Source of the DNA: Gammaproteobacteria bacterium
GTDB lineage: Bacteria > Pseudomonadota > Gammaproteobacteria > SZUA-229
Length of the DNA: 64,000 nt
NCBI GenBank assembly: GCA_016744065.1
Contig: JADGFA010000015.1
Location: forward strand, 1-64,000
Reading direction: 5' to 3'
Below, in pieces: positions 17,997 to 27,703 of this stretch. Made by a program: the position numbers and the translations under genes. Every line of letters starts with the position of its first letter. Positions within the stretch are counted from its first letter, which is position 1. The notes beneath the pieces are model-generated. The model saw only the letters and a list, made by a program, of their open reading frames with translations. It did not search any database and was not told where the DNA came from.

Positions 17997-19661
17997 ATGA
18001 TCAAAATAAACGGGTTACATCTAAATAATATACGTGGAGATATCTACGGTGGCCTCACCGCTGCAGTGGTAGCCCTCCCTCTGGCAATGTCTATGGGCGT
18101 TGCATCAGGCGTAGGACCAATAGCCGGTATGTACGGTGCAATCTTCGTTGGTTTTTTTGCCGCATTACTTGGCGGCACACCAGCACAGGTATCGGGACCC
18201 ACCGGTCCAATGACCGTCGTCATGGCAGCTATCTTTATTCAATATACAGGCATGTACCCGGATAACCCTTCACAGGGTGCAGCCCTTGCTTTTACAGTTG
18301 TTGTACTGGGTGGCTTGTTTCAAATAGCTTTTGGCGTTCTCAAACTGGGTAAATATATTGAGTTAGTACCCCACCCTGTTGTTTCTGGTTTTATGTCGGG
18401 TATAGGCGTAATTATTATATTGTTACAGTTTGGCCCTCTGCTTGGACAATCGGCAGACTCTAATCCATTGCAGGCAGCTCAGTCCATTCCTGATTATATT
18501 AGCCAGTTTGATATTAACTCATTGTCACTGGGTATTATTGCACTTTTAATTGTTTATGGCGTACCGGCTTTTCTACCCAGATTAAACAAACTAGTGCCCT
18601 CTCCTTTACTCGCATTAGTGATTGGAACAGTTTCATATCTAGTCTTTTTTACTGGCAGTAGCACACCTGTTATTGGTAATATTCCAACGGGATTTCCTGA
18701 CTTTCATTTCCCCGTTATTGACACCTCTTTATTATTACAGATAGTTGCATCTGGATTAACGCTAGCTGGTTTAGGTGCTATTGATTCTCTACTAACATCA
18801 CTTGTTGCTGATAATATAACGCGTACTCAGCATAAACCTGATCGTGAATTAATTGGTCAGGGCATAGGTAACACCATCGCTGGTTTATTTGGTGGCTTAC
18901 CGGGTGCCGGTGCAACAATGAGAACAGTCGTTAATGTAAAAGCAGGAGGAAGAACACCTATCTCCGGTGCACTACACAGTATTATTTTATTAGTTATTGT
19001 ACTCGGTGCAGGTGGGCTCGCAAGTGACATTCCTAAAGCAGTGCTTGCAGGCATTTTAATTAAAGTTGGCACCGATATAATCGACTGGAACTACCTCAAA
19101 AGAATTAAATCTGCACCACGTGCAGGTGTATTCATTATGTTTAGCGTACTCATCATAACCGTGACTATCGACCTGTTACTCGCTTTTGCCGTCGGTATGA
19201 TCATAGCCAGTTTTCTATTTATGCAACGCATTACCGATATGCAAATAAAACTAATGCGGCCTATTACAGAACCATCTAATGAAATCCCATTAAGTAACAT
19301 AGAAAATAAAATATTAGAACAGGCAGATAACAGGTTATTACTCTTTCATCTGAGTGGCCCAATGAGTTTTACATCGGCAAAAGCACTCATTAGACGACAT
19401 GCCAGTGTTATGGATTATGATATTCTGCTGCTAGATTTAACTGAAGTCTCTGTCATTGATTACACATTCACACGCGCATTAGATGACATTATTATTAACA
19501 CCATTGAAATAGATAAAGACATTTTATTAATAGGCGCCAGTGAAAAAGTACAGGCCATGTTACAAAAACAAGATGTATTAAAGCACTTTAATAAAGACAC
19601 TATTTTCTCACAGCGTGTAGATGCTTTAAAATATGCAGAAAAATTAATCAATAAAAAATAA
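17997..19661 (+). CDS. SulP-family anion transporter with STAS domain (BicA-type group)
   Basis: 554 residues. Starts RGDIYGGLTAAVVALPLAMS and has GGTPAQVSGPTGPMTVVMA, signatures of the SulP branch that includes the cyanobacterial Na+/bicarbonate transporter BicA, distinct from the IPQSMAYA branch just upstream. About 12 helices to residue 415, then a STAS domain (about 435-550; LLFHLSGPMSFTSAKALI, LLLDLTEVSVIDYT). Bicarbonate uptake would suit a CO2 fixer, but bacterial members of this branch also carry other anions. A 152-base spacer with a terminator separates it from the first SulP, so it probably has its own promoter. Confidence 0.88.
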   Translation: MIKINGLHLNNIRGDIYGGLTAAVVALPLAMSMGVASGVGPIAGMYGAIFVGFFAALLGGTPAQVSGPTGPMTVVMAAIFIQYTGMYPDNPSQGAALAFTVVVLGGLFQIAFGVLKLGKYIELVPHPVVSGFMSGIGVIIILLQFGPLLGQSADSNPLQAAQSIPDYISQFDINSLSLGIIALLIVYGVPAFLPRLNKLVPSPLLALVIGTVSYLVFFTGSSTPVIGNIPTGFPDFHFPVIDTSLLLQIVASGLTLAGLGAIDSLLTSLVADNITRTQHKPDRELIGQGIGNTIAGLFGGLPGAGATMRTVVNVKAGGRTPISGALHSIILLVIVLGAGGLASDIPKAVLAGILIKVGTDIIDWNYLKRIKSAPRAGVFIMFSVLIITVTIDLLLAFAVGMIIASFLFMQRITDMQIKLMRPITEPSNEIPLSNIENKILEQADNRLLLFHLSGPMSFTSAKALIRRHASVMDYDILLLDLTEVSVIDYTFTRALDDIIINTIEIDKDILLIGASEKVQAMLQKQDVLKHFNKDTIFSQRVDALKYAEKLINKK

Positions 19662-19734
19662 ATACTTTATTCATTACGATAAAAATATGGATAAAGATTA
19701 AAGCTCGAATAATAAGCTATTTCAGGAAAAAATC

Positions 19735-21123
19735 CTATTTATATCTTCTTTTAGGTGGTTTGTTACCGTCATTATTAGCCGTTTTTTTCTTACTGTCTGA
19801 AAATATTTTTTTACTGTTTTTTTTAATTTTTGATTTTTTTTCAGATACTTTCTTATCCGATGTTTTATGTCCCTGCGAATTTTCACCTGAACGCTGCCCA
19901 TCTTTATAACCTGCTTTAGGCTTTTTGGGTTTCTTTGGTTTTTTAGGTTTTCGCCACAACCGTGATTCGGGCACATCATGTCGCGGCTCAAAACCATCAA
20001 CTAATTTTCGTGTTAATAAAGTTTTAATTAAATGTTCTATATCAGTTAACTGATCAAATTCATCAGCACTAACCAGAGAAATCGCCTGCCCATTTAAACC
20101 TGCACGCCCTGTTCGTCCTATTCTATGTATATAATCTTCTGCCACATTGGGTAAATCAAAATTAACAACCTGAGGTAACTGATCTATATCCAGACCTCGC
20201 GCAGCGATATCAGTTGCAACTAAAATCTGAACTTTACCCAGTTTAAAATCATTTAACGCTTTAGTCCGTGCTCCCTGACTTTTATTACCATGAATCGCTG
20301 CTGACTGTATATCCTTTTGCTTAAGACAATTACAGAGTTTATTTGCACCGTGTTTAGTTCGACAAAAAACCAGTACCTGTTGCCAGTTATATTTTTTAAT
20401 TAAATAGATTAATAAATCGTTTTTTTTCTTTTTATCAACAGGGTAAATCCATTGGCTCACCGTTTTTGCAGTGGTATTACGAGGCGTAACTGAAATTTCT
20501 ACAGGCTTATTTACAATGCCTTTAGCCAGTTTTCGAATATCATCTGAAAAAGTAGCTGAAAACATCAGGTTTTGACGCTGCCTGGGGAGCATTAAAAGAA
20601 TTTTACGAATATCATGAATAAATCCCATATCCAGCATTCTATCTGCTTCATCTAATACCAGTATTTCTAACTGTTTAAATTTAATTGCATTCTGGTTATA
20701 AAGATCTAACAATCGCCCAGGCGTTGCAACCAGAATATCAACCCCCCTGCGCAACATCATCATCTGAGGGTTAATCTTAACCCCACCAAACACAACCGCT
20801 GAACGCAATGGTAAATACTGACCATAAGCAAGCACACTTTGCTCTACCTGAGCAGCAAGCTCACGAGTAGGTGTGAGTATTAAAGCCCTCACCTGATTAG
20901 CCTGGGCACGTTGACCTTTCATAAGCCTGTCCAGTAAAGGCAGGGTAAAACCGGCGGTTTTTCCTGTACCCGTTTGTGCCGCCGCCATTAAATCACTTCC
21001 CTGAAGCACCACTGGAATTGCTTTACTCTGTATAGGGGATGGTTTCTTATACCCCTTTTCAGCAATCGCCTGCAAAATTTCCGGGGCTAATCCAAGTGAT
21101 TTAAAATCTGAATCAAAACTCAT
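19735..21123 (-). CDS. rhlE: DEAD-box ATP-dependent RNA helicase, RhlE type
   Basis: 462 residues. All core motifs are seen: Q motif (GYKKPSPIQ), Walker A AQTGTGKT at 49-56, [29 protein letters not shown], and in the second RecA domain [12 protein letters not shown] and [10 protein letters not shown]. The opening [20 protein letters not shown] and overall length place it with RhlE, used in ribosome and RNA turnover. The last 80 residues are a highly basic low-complexity tail (repeated KPK and KK), as in other RhlE proteins. Single gene; convergent with the second SulP gene. Confidence 0.92.
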   Translation of the reverse strand: MSFDSDFKSLGLAPEILQAIAEKGYKKPSPIQSKAIPVVLQGSDLMAAAQTGTGKTAGFTLPLLDRLMKGQRAQANQVRALILTPTRELAAQVEQSVLAYGQYLPLRSAVVFGGVKINPQMMMLRRGVDILVATPGRLLDLYNQNAIKFKQLEILVLDEADRMLDMGFIHDIRKILLMLPRQRQNLMFSATFSDDIRKLAKGIVNKPVEISVTPRNTTAKTVSQWIYPVDKKKKNDLLIYLIKKYNWQQVLVFCRTKHGANKLCNCLKQKDIQSAAIHGNKSQGARTKALNDFKLGKVQILVATDIAARGLDIDQLPQVVNFDLPNVAEDYIHRIGRTGRAGLNGQAISLVSADEFDQLTDIEHLIKTLLTRKLVDGFEPRHDVPESRLWRKPKKPKKPKKPKAGYKDGQRSGENSQGHKTSDKKVSEKKSKIKKNSKKIFSDSKKKTANNDGNKPPKRRYK

Positions 21124-21277
21124 ATTAATAGTACTTAAGGCTTATATATGGGCGCATAGCTTACATGAAGAAAGTAGATGCTGCACTTAATCCATCGTCA
21201 AACCGAGTTTATTAATACCCTGAAAATAATGATCCAGATCAATTTTATTACCTTTATTAGTGGAAACTGATGGATGG

Positions 21278-21343
21278 TATATGCGAAATCTTGCATATAT
21301 TACTGTTTCCTAATATTATTATTTCATGATCTTTTATAGATCA
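21278..21343 (+). promoter_or_regulatory. inverted repeats upstream of the sulfur-globule gene
   Basis: TATATGC (21278-21284) / GCATATA (21293-21299) with eight bases between, and TGATCT-TTTAT-AGATCA at 21327-21343. Both are of operator size and lie 40-110 bases before the start codon. The regulator is unknown. Confidence 0.35.
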
Positions 21344-21386
21344 AAGCGCATGAATATAAATCTGTTAATTAAATGAGGAAATAACT

Positions 21387-21779
21387 ATGAAATCTTTAAA
21401 AATAATCGCTGTTGCCGCTACTCTTGCTGCCACTCTTGCAACTGTATCTACTACTGCCAGTGCCTGGTGGGGTCCTTTCAACAACAACGGTTATAACAAT
21501 GGTTATAACAATAATAACTGGAACAATAATGGTTTCGGTAATGGCATGGGTGACATGATGGGCAATGGTAACTTTGGCTTCAACATGAACGCAAATGCCC
21601 GTGGGAATGGCCAGGGTTATGGCAACGGCTATAACCAGTATAACGGTTATAATGCCTATAACGGTAATGGCTATAATGGTAACGGTTATGCACCTGCACC
21701 TAATGGCTATTATGCTCCAGCACCTTATGGTTATGGCCCTGCCCCCACTGCTCCAGCACCAGCGGCACCTGCAAAATAA
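21387..21779 (+). CDS. sulfur-globule-type structural protein (Sgp family)
   Basis: 130 residues: a Sec signal peptide (1-25, ending TTASA) and a mature part opening WWGPFNNN, made almost wholly of Asn, Gly, Tyr and later Pro/Ala, with a conserved-looking NFGFNMNANARGNG segment in the middle. This composition, the AWWG start after the signal and the F-N-M-x-A-x-G patch are those of the CV1/SgpA-type coat proteins of intracellular but extracytoplasmic sulfur globules in sulfur-oxidising Gammaproteobacteria. Start set by GAGGAAATAACT. Ends in a strong terminator. If correct, the organism stores sulfur during sulfide or thiosulfate oxidation. Confidence 0.75.
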   Translation: MKSLKIIAVAATLAATLATVSTTASAWWGPFNNNGYNNGYNNNNWNNNGFGNGMGDMMGNGNFGFNMNANARGNGQGYGNGYNQYNGYNAYNGNGYNGNGYAPAPNGYYAPAPYGYGPAPTAPAPAAPAK

Positions 21780-21808
21780 TAACGTCTAAATTACGAGTTA
21801 TTACATGG

Positions 21809-21840
21809 AGCTGGCCACATATGTGACCAGCTTTTTTTTT
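21809..21840 (+). terminator. strong intrinsic terminator after the sulfur-globule gene
   Basis: 12-bp stem AGCTGGCCACAT / ATGTGACCAGCT (21809-21832, one G-T pair, apex forming the loop) followed by nine T's. Readthrough would enter the next gene, 20 bases on. Confidence 0.88.
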
Positions 21841-21860
21841 GCCCATAGCGGAGAAATAAA

Positions 21861-22802
21861 ATGACAAACAAAAACACAAAAAATCAAGAAAATAATCTAT
21901 CGGAATCAGGCTCTGTTGAAAATAATACGCAAGTGCCATCACCGGATAATAATCATAGCCTGAAAAAACTAAGCCTTTATATCACTGTATTTACGATTAC
22001 CTGTTTATCTATTGCAGGTGTCTGGTACAACAAAGATGAAATTTCTTTTGTTAAAATATCTAAATTTTCTACAACATTCTATAATGCCAGTGTAAAAACA
22101 CTATCTGAAAAATACAATTCTATCTCTGCGGCTTTTCCAGATGAAGCAATTGTAGAAACAACAACCGTTAGTAAACCTGCTGATCTTAAAAACGTTTCTT
22201 CCCAGTCAATTGACTCTAAGAAAAAAATTATTGAAAAAAACACGGAAATGCATCCTGTTACTATTTTAAAAAAAGTAGCTGAAAAAACAGCAGACATTAA
22301 AACAAAAAATTCAGTGGAAATAACTGATGTTAATAATGAAATAAAAGAAACGCTTATTACTGATATTACTGTAACAGATACAGATACAGATAAAGCATTA
22401 CAGACAAAAGAAATTATTGAACCTGCTAATTCTATAGATATAACAGAAAACAATAACTCTGTTAAAAACACGACTAAAACAGCTATTAATCAAAATATAA
22501 CCGAGGCCCCTTATGAATATACTACGCCGCCTTATCGTTTCAATTCACCCAAAATAAACAGACCTTATAACAACAGCCTTTATTACAATATGCTCACTCA
22601 ACAACGCTACATTTTTGAACAAAACATGTATATGCAACAACAGATGATCCAACAGGCACTAAACATGCGTGCAGCTCTGGCTGAAGATGCTAACAGGCGC
22701 CACCAGAAAATGTTACAACAGGCTGCTGAATGGAACGCACAATTACAAAAAAGATATAACACAGCAAATACTTATTATCATCAACCTGTATATATAAATT
22801 AA
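21861..22802 (+). CDS. single-pass membrane protein with Gln/Asn/Tyr-rich C-terminus
   Basis: 313 residues. A polar 35-residue N-terminus, one helix (about 36-56), a long Thr/Asp/Lys/Glu-rich, probably disordered stretch (about 60-215), then a C-terminal 100 residues rich in Gln, Asn, Tyr and Met (NSLYYNMLTQQRYIFEQN, MYMQQQMIQQALNMRAAL) with coiled-coil character. No family recognised. Start follows CGGAGAAATAAA. Its place directly behind the sulfur-globule gene, and the aromatic/Asn-rich tail, suggest a role at the globule or envelope; this is inference only. Confidence 0.65.
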   Translation: MTNKNTKNQENNLSESGSVENNTQVPSPDNNHSLKKLSLYITVFTITCLSIAGVWYNKDEISFVKISKFSTTFYNASVKTLSEKYNSISAAFPDEAIVETTTVSKPADLKNVSSQSIDSKKKIIEKNTEMHPVTILKKVAEKTADIKTKNSVEITDVNNEIKETLITDITVTDTDTDKALQTKEIIEPANSIDITENNNSVKNTTKTAINQNITEAPYEYTTPPYRFNSPKINRPYNNSLYYNMLTQQRYIFEQNMYMQQQMIQQALNMRAALAEDANRRHQKMLQQAAEWNAQLQKRYNTANTYYHQPVYIN

Positions 22803-22817
22803 CTAATGTGCATTATG

Positions 22818-22850
22818 TTTGAAAAGCGTATTTTTAATACGTTTTTCAAA
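22818..22850. terminator. bidirectional terminator between convergent genes
   Basis: 15-bp stem with one G-T pair (22818-22832 with 22836-22850), three-base loop; A/T-rich ends on both sides serve the plus-strand membrane protein and the minus-strand HPP gene. Confidence 0.75.
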
Positions 22851-22861
22851 CATATCTCTTT

Positions 22862-23815
22862 TTATTTATTAGGAAATACTTCTCTGGCAGCCCAATCTGA
22901 AAAAGCCTGTCGTGTACAGCTATCCGCTGTATTAAATCTTTGCCCTTCAACAACTCGATAAATAACCATATCATTTTTAGGCTCTGATGATTTTGATTCA
23001 TCAATAATGCTACGCACTGACCAGTCAACTCCATGCAAACCATTGGTATAAAAATGCCCCAGTTTTATTTGCTCTATACTCACCTTTTGATGCCGAGCAT
23101 GATCAAGGCTTAACTGAATAACACGCTGTAAATCTTCTACTGTTACATCCATAACCAGATCCATATCAACGATAGCCTGCTCAACAGCTTTTTTATCGAC
23201 CAGATGCATATGGTACTTATCGACTTTTACAGGCTGATCAGTAAATCGCATCATAAAGGCCGCAGGATAACGTCGCCAGGGGAAAAAACCATTAAAAATA
23301 ATAGCAACAATTAAAATAATCAGGGTATTTAATAATATTGGCGATAATATATACATATAACCCAATGAATGAATTGCTGGGCCGCCTATAATTGCGGCCA
23401 GAGCCGTTGCCCCCCCTGGTGGGTGAATACACTTAAATACATGCATTGCACCAATTGCAAAACCGACTGCTAACCCCGCAGATAAATAAGTATCATGAAA
23501 CAGCTGATAGCAAATAACACCGACTATTGCCGAGATAACATGCCCCCCAATTAATGACCAGGGCTGAGATAGTTTTCCATGGGGCACAGCAAAAAGTAAT
23601 ACAGCCGAAGCGCCCATAGAAGGCACAATAAGCGCAGCGCCTGTTGCTCCTGAAAATTGAAAACTGACAAATGAAACCAGACTTACGCCAATAACACCGC
23701 CCAATGTAGCAACCAGTTTTTCAGTATAACTAACGCAATCAAAGTTCAGTGCCATAAAGCGTTTAAATTGTTTCAACCAGCCAGATAATTTCAATAATCT
23801 GATACCTTCTGCCAT
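22862..23815 (-). CDS. HPP-family integral membrane protein (possible nitrite transporter)
   Basis: 317 residues. Four to five helices in the first 190 residues and the diagnostic motif KCIHPPGGATALAAI identify the HPP family; members in cyanobacteria and chloroplasts transport nitrite. The C-terminal 120 residues are soluble and hydrophilic; no CBS pair is evident. As the window also encodes nitrate and nitrite reductase, nitrite handling is a reasonable inference, but the genes are 26 kb apart. Ends at a shared bidirectional terminator. Confidence 0.82.
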   Translation of the reverse strand: MAEGIRLLKLSGWLKQFKRFMALNFDCVSYTEKLVATLGGVIGVSLVSFVSFQFSGATGAALIVPSMGASAVLLFAVPHGKLSQPWSLIGGHVISAIVGVICYQLFHDTYLSAGLAVGFAIGAMHVFKCIHPPGGATALAAIIGGPAIHSLGYMYILSPILLNTLIILIVAIIFNGFFPWRRYPAAFMMRFTDQPVKVDKYHMHLVDKKAVEQAIVDMDLVMDVTVEDLQRVIQLSLDHARHQKVSIEQIKLGHFYTNGLHGVDWSVRSIIDESKSSEPKNDMVIYRVVEGQRFNTADSCTRQAFSDWAAREVFPNK

Positions 23816-23982
23816 AATTGCCCTAAAACCCTGTAAAAATTACAATTTATTATACATATTTTCTGTGCCTGTTTATGTTTACTCAAAAATTTATTTAATA
23901 GCTCTCTCAATCTGCTTAATTGGTATAAGCATAACGATGGGGTTAACATGGTTAAAATATTAATCACCCCACTGGTACATTA

Positions 23983-25896
23983 ATGGAACAAATTCTCGAA
24001 ATTCGTGACGGCTGCAATACATCAGGCCAATTACTGCGTAGCCTGGCTTTTGCCCGTTTTCTTAAAATTTATAAGCAGGAATTTATTGCCGATTTAGAAA
24101 GTCGCTCCGAACGACGCCGCCAGGAAGCGGATCACAAAATCTCTTTTATTAAAAAAGTCAGTACACGTGACCTTATTAAAATACTGGAAACCGATGAGTT
24201 TGAAGCAAGTAATAAACAGGATAAGGCCCGTGAGTTAATTCGATTTATGGATGGTGCCTTTCACCACTACCGGGGCTCCGGGTATACCCGCCTGGTACGC
24301 CTGCAAAATGACGTTGTTTCCACCGGACTGGAAACCACTCAAACGGTTAAAAATAAAGTAACCGATAAAGCTCAACGTCTGGCAGACCTTATTCTGGAAA
24401 CCCGTCGTCAGTTACTTAATAAGGTTAATATGGATCAGGGTGTACGTCGTACTCCGGGAATGGATGCATCACCTAATATTACCGCCGGGGAAATTTCTGG
24501 ACACTATTTTAACTACCCGGCAGATTACTCGTTACTGGCACATGTGCCTTTAACTGTTGCCGCAGATATGAAAACCGGTGTTGATTATTCAACCCCTTCA
24601 AATAAACGTGCAAAACCATTTTATGAACTAAAACATAACCCAATAGACCTGAGCCAGTTTAACATCGATGACTGGGTATCTGTTCCATTACAGGTTGGCA
24701 ACTCATTAATTATTACCTTTATTCATAAGTCACGTGGCTGTATTGAAATGGAACCCGGGCTCCTTAACCTGTTCCCATTTGCAAAAATTGAAGATATCAC
24801 CGATAACAGGCAACCTGATGGTATCTTTTTCTTTGGTGACCCAAATGCACAGAAGAAAGACCTGGGTTATTTCAATGATAAAGAAAATAAATTATTAATA
24901 GGGCTGGTACCCAATATTGATGAACTGAAATATTTTGGCTATGCAAAAAAACCCATACTAACCCTACACAATGTACTTGCGATACTGAACGGAGACCTGC
25001 CTTTACACTGTGGTTGTACCCGTTATATTGTACGTTTTGATAATGACAGACCTTATATTGCTGAAATGCTAATCAAAGCTGATGATATGGGTAAAATCAG
25101 CTTGATTAAACAGAAAAATGATAATGTCACCCGGCCCATTTTCTGTGGTACTGAAACCGGGGCTTTTGCCTGCCTTGATGGCTTTAGCGAACAGGCAAAG
25201 CTATTAATGGCTGGCCGTGAAGTGGGCTACAACAAAGACACCGGCTCAAATGCCCGACAGATTGTACCGGTAACTGAGGTTGATGAGCTTTACCGTCAGG
25301 ACCCCCTGGATATTCTTCTGTATATGAATAATTTTACATTGATTGAGAAAAATGAAAGCACCGTTAAGGCCGGTATGCATATAGAAGATGCTTTACAGCA
25401 CTTCCGCCTCGGTGAACGTGTTGCCGCAGGCTCAACCCAGACCCATCGCGGTGCCAAGGAAAGTAGCTACTGGGCTAACCCCTTCCCACTATTGAAAGAA
25501 AACGATGGCAGCATAATACACCCTGAACTATTTGAAAAATTTTCAGAAAATGAAAAAGGCTTTATCGGGGATATGAATATCCTTATTAATCGTGGTGAAC
25601 TTAAAGTAGGCGTAGCCCATAGCCAGTTAATGGCGGGGGTATATGAAGGCAATAGTGATGATGATCTAAAACGTTGTGGTTTCACTGATCGTGAACAGGT
25701 TGAACAGGAGGGCCCTGTGAAACTGGCTGATGACTTAATTGATCTTATTAAATCATCAGCCGTAGAAAAACGCAAATACACAAAATCCAGTCAGGATGAG
25801 GTGAGTATTACGATTGCACTGGTTGGTGACAGCCGCACAGGTAAATCTGAAACCGCAGAAAAAATGGAAGGAATTTTACGCCTGCAACTGGTATAA
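23983..25896 (+). CDS. uncharacterised 637-residue protein ending in a P-loop
   Basis: No family recognised. The N-terminal 150 residues are helical and charged (ESRSERRRQEADHK, NKVTDKAQRLADLILETRR); the centre looks like a mixed alpha/beta domain (FNIDDWVSVPLQVGNSLIIT, IFFFGDPNAQKKDLGYF, GDLPLHCGCTRYIVRFDND). The last 25 residues hold a perfect Walker A, ALVGDSRTGKSETAEKM, which by its G-x-S-x-x-GKSE pattern resembles HPr kinase or PEP carboxykinase P-loops; yet only about 14 residues follow, and a terminator begins 21 bases after the stop, so no Walker B can follow it. Either the nucleotide fold is permuted or the gene lost its 3' part. Less AT-rich than its neighbours. No clear ribosome site. 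Confidence 0.7.
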   Translation: MEQILEIRDGCNTSGQLLRSLAFARFLKIYKQEFIADLESRSERRRQEADHKISFIKKVSTRDLIKILETDEFEASNKQDKARELIRFMDGAFHHYRGSGYTRLVRLQNDVVSTGLETTQTVKNKVTDKAQRLADLILETRRQLLNKVNMDQGVRRTPGMDASPNITAGEISGHYFNYPADYSLLAHVPLTVAADMKTGVDYSTPSNKRAKPFYELKHNPIDLSQFNIDDWVSVPLQVGNSLIITFIHKSRGCIEMEPGLLNLFPFAKIEDITDNRQPDGIFFFGDPNAQKKDLGYFNDKENKLLIGLVPNIDELKYFGYAKKPILTLHNVLAILNGDLPLHCGCTRYIVRFDNDRPYIAEMLIKADDMGKISLIKQKNDNVTRPIFCGTETGAFACLDGFSEQAKLLMAGREVGYNKDTGSNARQIVPVTEVDELYRQDPLDILLYMNNFTLIEKNESTVKAGMHIEDALQHFRLGERVAAGSTQTHRGAKESSYWANPFPLLKENDGSIIHPELFEKFSENEKGFIGDMNILINRGELKVGVAHSQLMAGVYEGNSDDDLKRCGFTDREQVEQEGPVKLADDLIDLIKSSAVEKRKYTKSSQDEVSITIALVGDSRTGKSETAEKMEGILRLQLV

Positions 25897-25917
25897 ATTC
25901 ACTTTAATTTCATAGGA

Positions 25918-25953
25918 AGCCGGATTTGATTAAAATCAAATCCGGTTTTTTTT
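25918..25953 (+). terminator. intrinsic terminator after the P-loop orphan
   Basis: 12-bp perfect stem CCGGATTTGATT / AATCAAATCCGG (25920-25931 and 25934-25945) followed by eight T's. Confidence 0.9.
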
Positions 25954-26117
25954 CGATTAAAATTAACCAGTTATCTCAATATATTTTACATTCATAAGTA
26001 AAAACACTTTATCTATTAAATATCTTTGTTGGCCTGTGTAACAGATATTCGATATAAAGAAAAGTGCATGCCCCCTAACCTTTAAATAATTCAGTATCAA
26101 TCTATGGAGAAACCAAT

Positions 26118-26588
26118 ATGAGAGTCCAGGATATAATGAATACGGCCATTAAAACAGCACATGCAGACACCCTGATTAAAGACATTGCTTCCATCATGTG
26201 TTTTAACAAAATATCAGGGGTTCCTGTTATAGATAATGATAACCAACTGATAGGTGTATTATCAGAAAAGGATATTCTAAAAGCGATGTTTCCTGATGTG
26301 GAACAAATTATGCAGGAAGGTACCAAAACAGACTTTGAATCAATAGAAGCAGATTACAAAAGCCTGCTTAATCAAAAAGCAGAAGATTTTATGACCCAGA
26401 CAGTGGCATCTGTTTCGCCTGAAATGCCATTACTAAAAGCGGCATCGTTAATGTGTGTAAGGAAAATTCGCCGAATTCCTGTAACCGATAAAAATAATAA
26501 ACTAATCGGAATTATCAGTATTGGTGATGTGCATAAAGCAATATTTCAGGAAAATTTACTAAAAAGCAGTTCAGATAAAGCCGCTTAA
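26118..26588 (+). CDS. two-CBS-domain protein
   Basis: 156 residues, a bare Bateman module. CBS1 at about 1-60 (VQDIMNTAIKTAHADT, ISGVPVIDNDNQLIGVLSE), CBS2 at about 88-148 (AEDFMTQTVASVSPEMPL, IRRIPVTDKNNKLIGIISIGD). CBS pairs bind adenine nucleotides and report energy state to partner proteins; the partner is unknown. Start follows TGGAGAAACCAAT. Single gene ended by a hairpin. Confidence 0.9.
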   Translation: MRVQDIMNTAIKTAHADTLIKDIASIMCFNKISGVPVIDNDNQLIGVLSEKDILKAMFPDVEQIMQEGTKTDFESIEADYKSLLNQKAEDFMTQTVASVSPEMPLLKAASLMCVRKIRRIPVTDKNNKLIGIISIGDVHKAIFQENLLKSSSDKAA

Positions 26589-26600
26589 CATTTAACAACG

Positions 26601-26648
26601 CTCCATAGAGATATAGAAAAATTTTATCAATGTAATATCTCTATGGAG
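26601..26648. terminator. 14-bp hairpin between convergent CBS and hydrolase genes
   Basis: CTCCATAGAGATAT at 26601-26614 pairs perfectly with 26635-26648 around a 20-base AT-rich loop. Lies between two convergent genes; T-run is weak. Confidence 0.55.
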
Positions 26649-26672
26649 ACGTATTTATTTATACACTCTATT

Positions 26673-27647
26673 TCATATATACTCTGACAGATATTCAGGT
26701 ATACGCTTTTCCAGCCAGAACTCCGGTTTTAAAATTGAACCACTTATAAATCCAACATGTCCTCCATGCTGGCTCAACTCCAGCTGAATGTTTAACGATA
26801 ACTCAGACACCTCAGGTATTATGTCCCGTGTCATAAATGGATCGTCAAGCGCAAGTAAAATCAGACTCGGATTTTTAATATCGGTAAGATACTGCCGGGC
26901 ACTTGACTGATCATAATAATCGTTAACGCCATTAAAACCATGCAATGGCGCTGTAACCTGATCATCAAATTGCCAGAAACTATTTAACTTTTTAAGTTTT
27001 TTAAAATCCAGATTAATTAATTCCGCATAATTATGTTGTTCTGCTTTTACTAACAACTTACGCTTTAAATGACCTATTAGATGCCATTGATATATTCTCG
27101 AAAAACCTTTATTTAATCGTTTGGCACAGGCATTCAATAACATTGGCGGGCAAACACTAACAACCGCTTTAAAAGGTGAAGCTTCAGCTAATTCCGCCTG
27201 CAATTTTAATAACATGTTCCCCCCCAGTGAAAAACCAATTGCCGCTAAAGGGGAACCTGGAAAATGCGCCTTTAGCCAGTTTAGTAATATTTTTGCATCT
27301 CCGGTTTCACCACTGTGATATGTACGAGGTAAACGATTACTCTGTTCAGAGCAACTTCTAAAGTGCATTAATAATCCAGTCCAGCCCTGCTCTTCTATCG
27401 CTAACATAATACCTTTGGCATAAGGCGAATGAATTGAACCTTCAAGCCCATGAAATACAATAACAACAGGTTTATTATTTACTGGGGGTGTTGTCCATAC
27501 CAGATCGAGAAAATCACCATCATCTAACTCCAGAGTTTGCTCTATTCCAGAAAATTTTAATTTATTGCGTATAAATGTGGGTAACAATGTTTGAATATGG
27601 GCGTTACTTAAACCTGACGCGGGTGTAAACTGGCTTTGTATAATCAT
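26673..27647 (-). CDS. yheT: alpha/beta hydrolase of the YheT family
   Basis: 324 residues, usual length. Conserved opening ASGLSNAHIQTLLPTF, oxyanion/loop region VFHGLEGS, RSCSEQSNRLPRTYHSGETGD, nucleophile elbow GFSLGGN with Ser140, later catalytic Asp in LALDDPFM and His in QHGGHVGF. YheT proteins are predicted carboxylesterases of uncertain substrate in Gammaproteobacteria. Divergent from the next small gene. Confidence 0.9.
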   Translation of the reverse strand: MIIQSQFTPASGLSNAHIQTLLPTFIRNKLKFSGIEQTLELDDGDFLDLVWTTPPVNNKPVVIVFHGLEGSIHSPYAKGIMLAIEEQGWTGLLMHFRSCSEQSNRLPRTYHSGETGDAKILLNWLKAHFPGSPLAAIGFSLGGNMLLKLQAELAEASPFKAVVSVCPPMLLNACAKRLNKGFSRIYQWHLIGHLKRKLLVKAEQHNYAELINLDFKKLKKLNSFWQFDDQVTAPLHGFNGVNDYYDQSSARQYLTDIKNPSLILLALDDPFMTRDIIPEVSELSLNIQLELSQHGGHVGFISGSILKPEFWLEKRIPEYLSEYI

Positions 27648-27703
27648 TATTTTATTATATTTGAAACATTAACCCTATTATAAGATCAGTTAAACACACT
27701 TGC

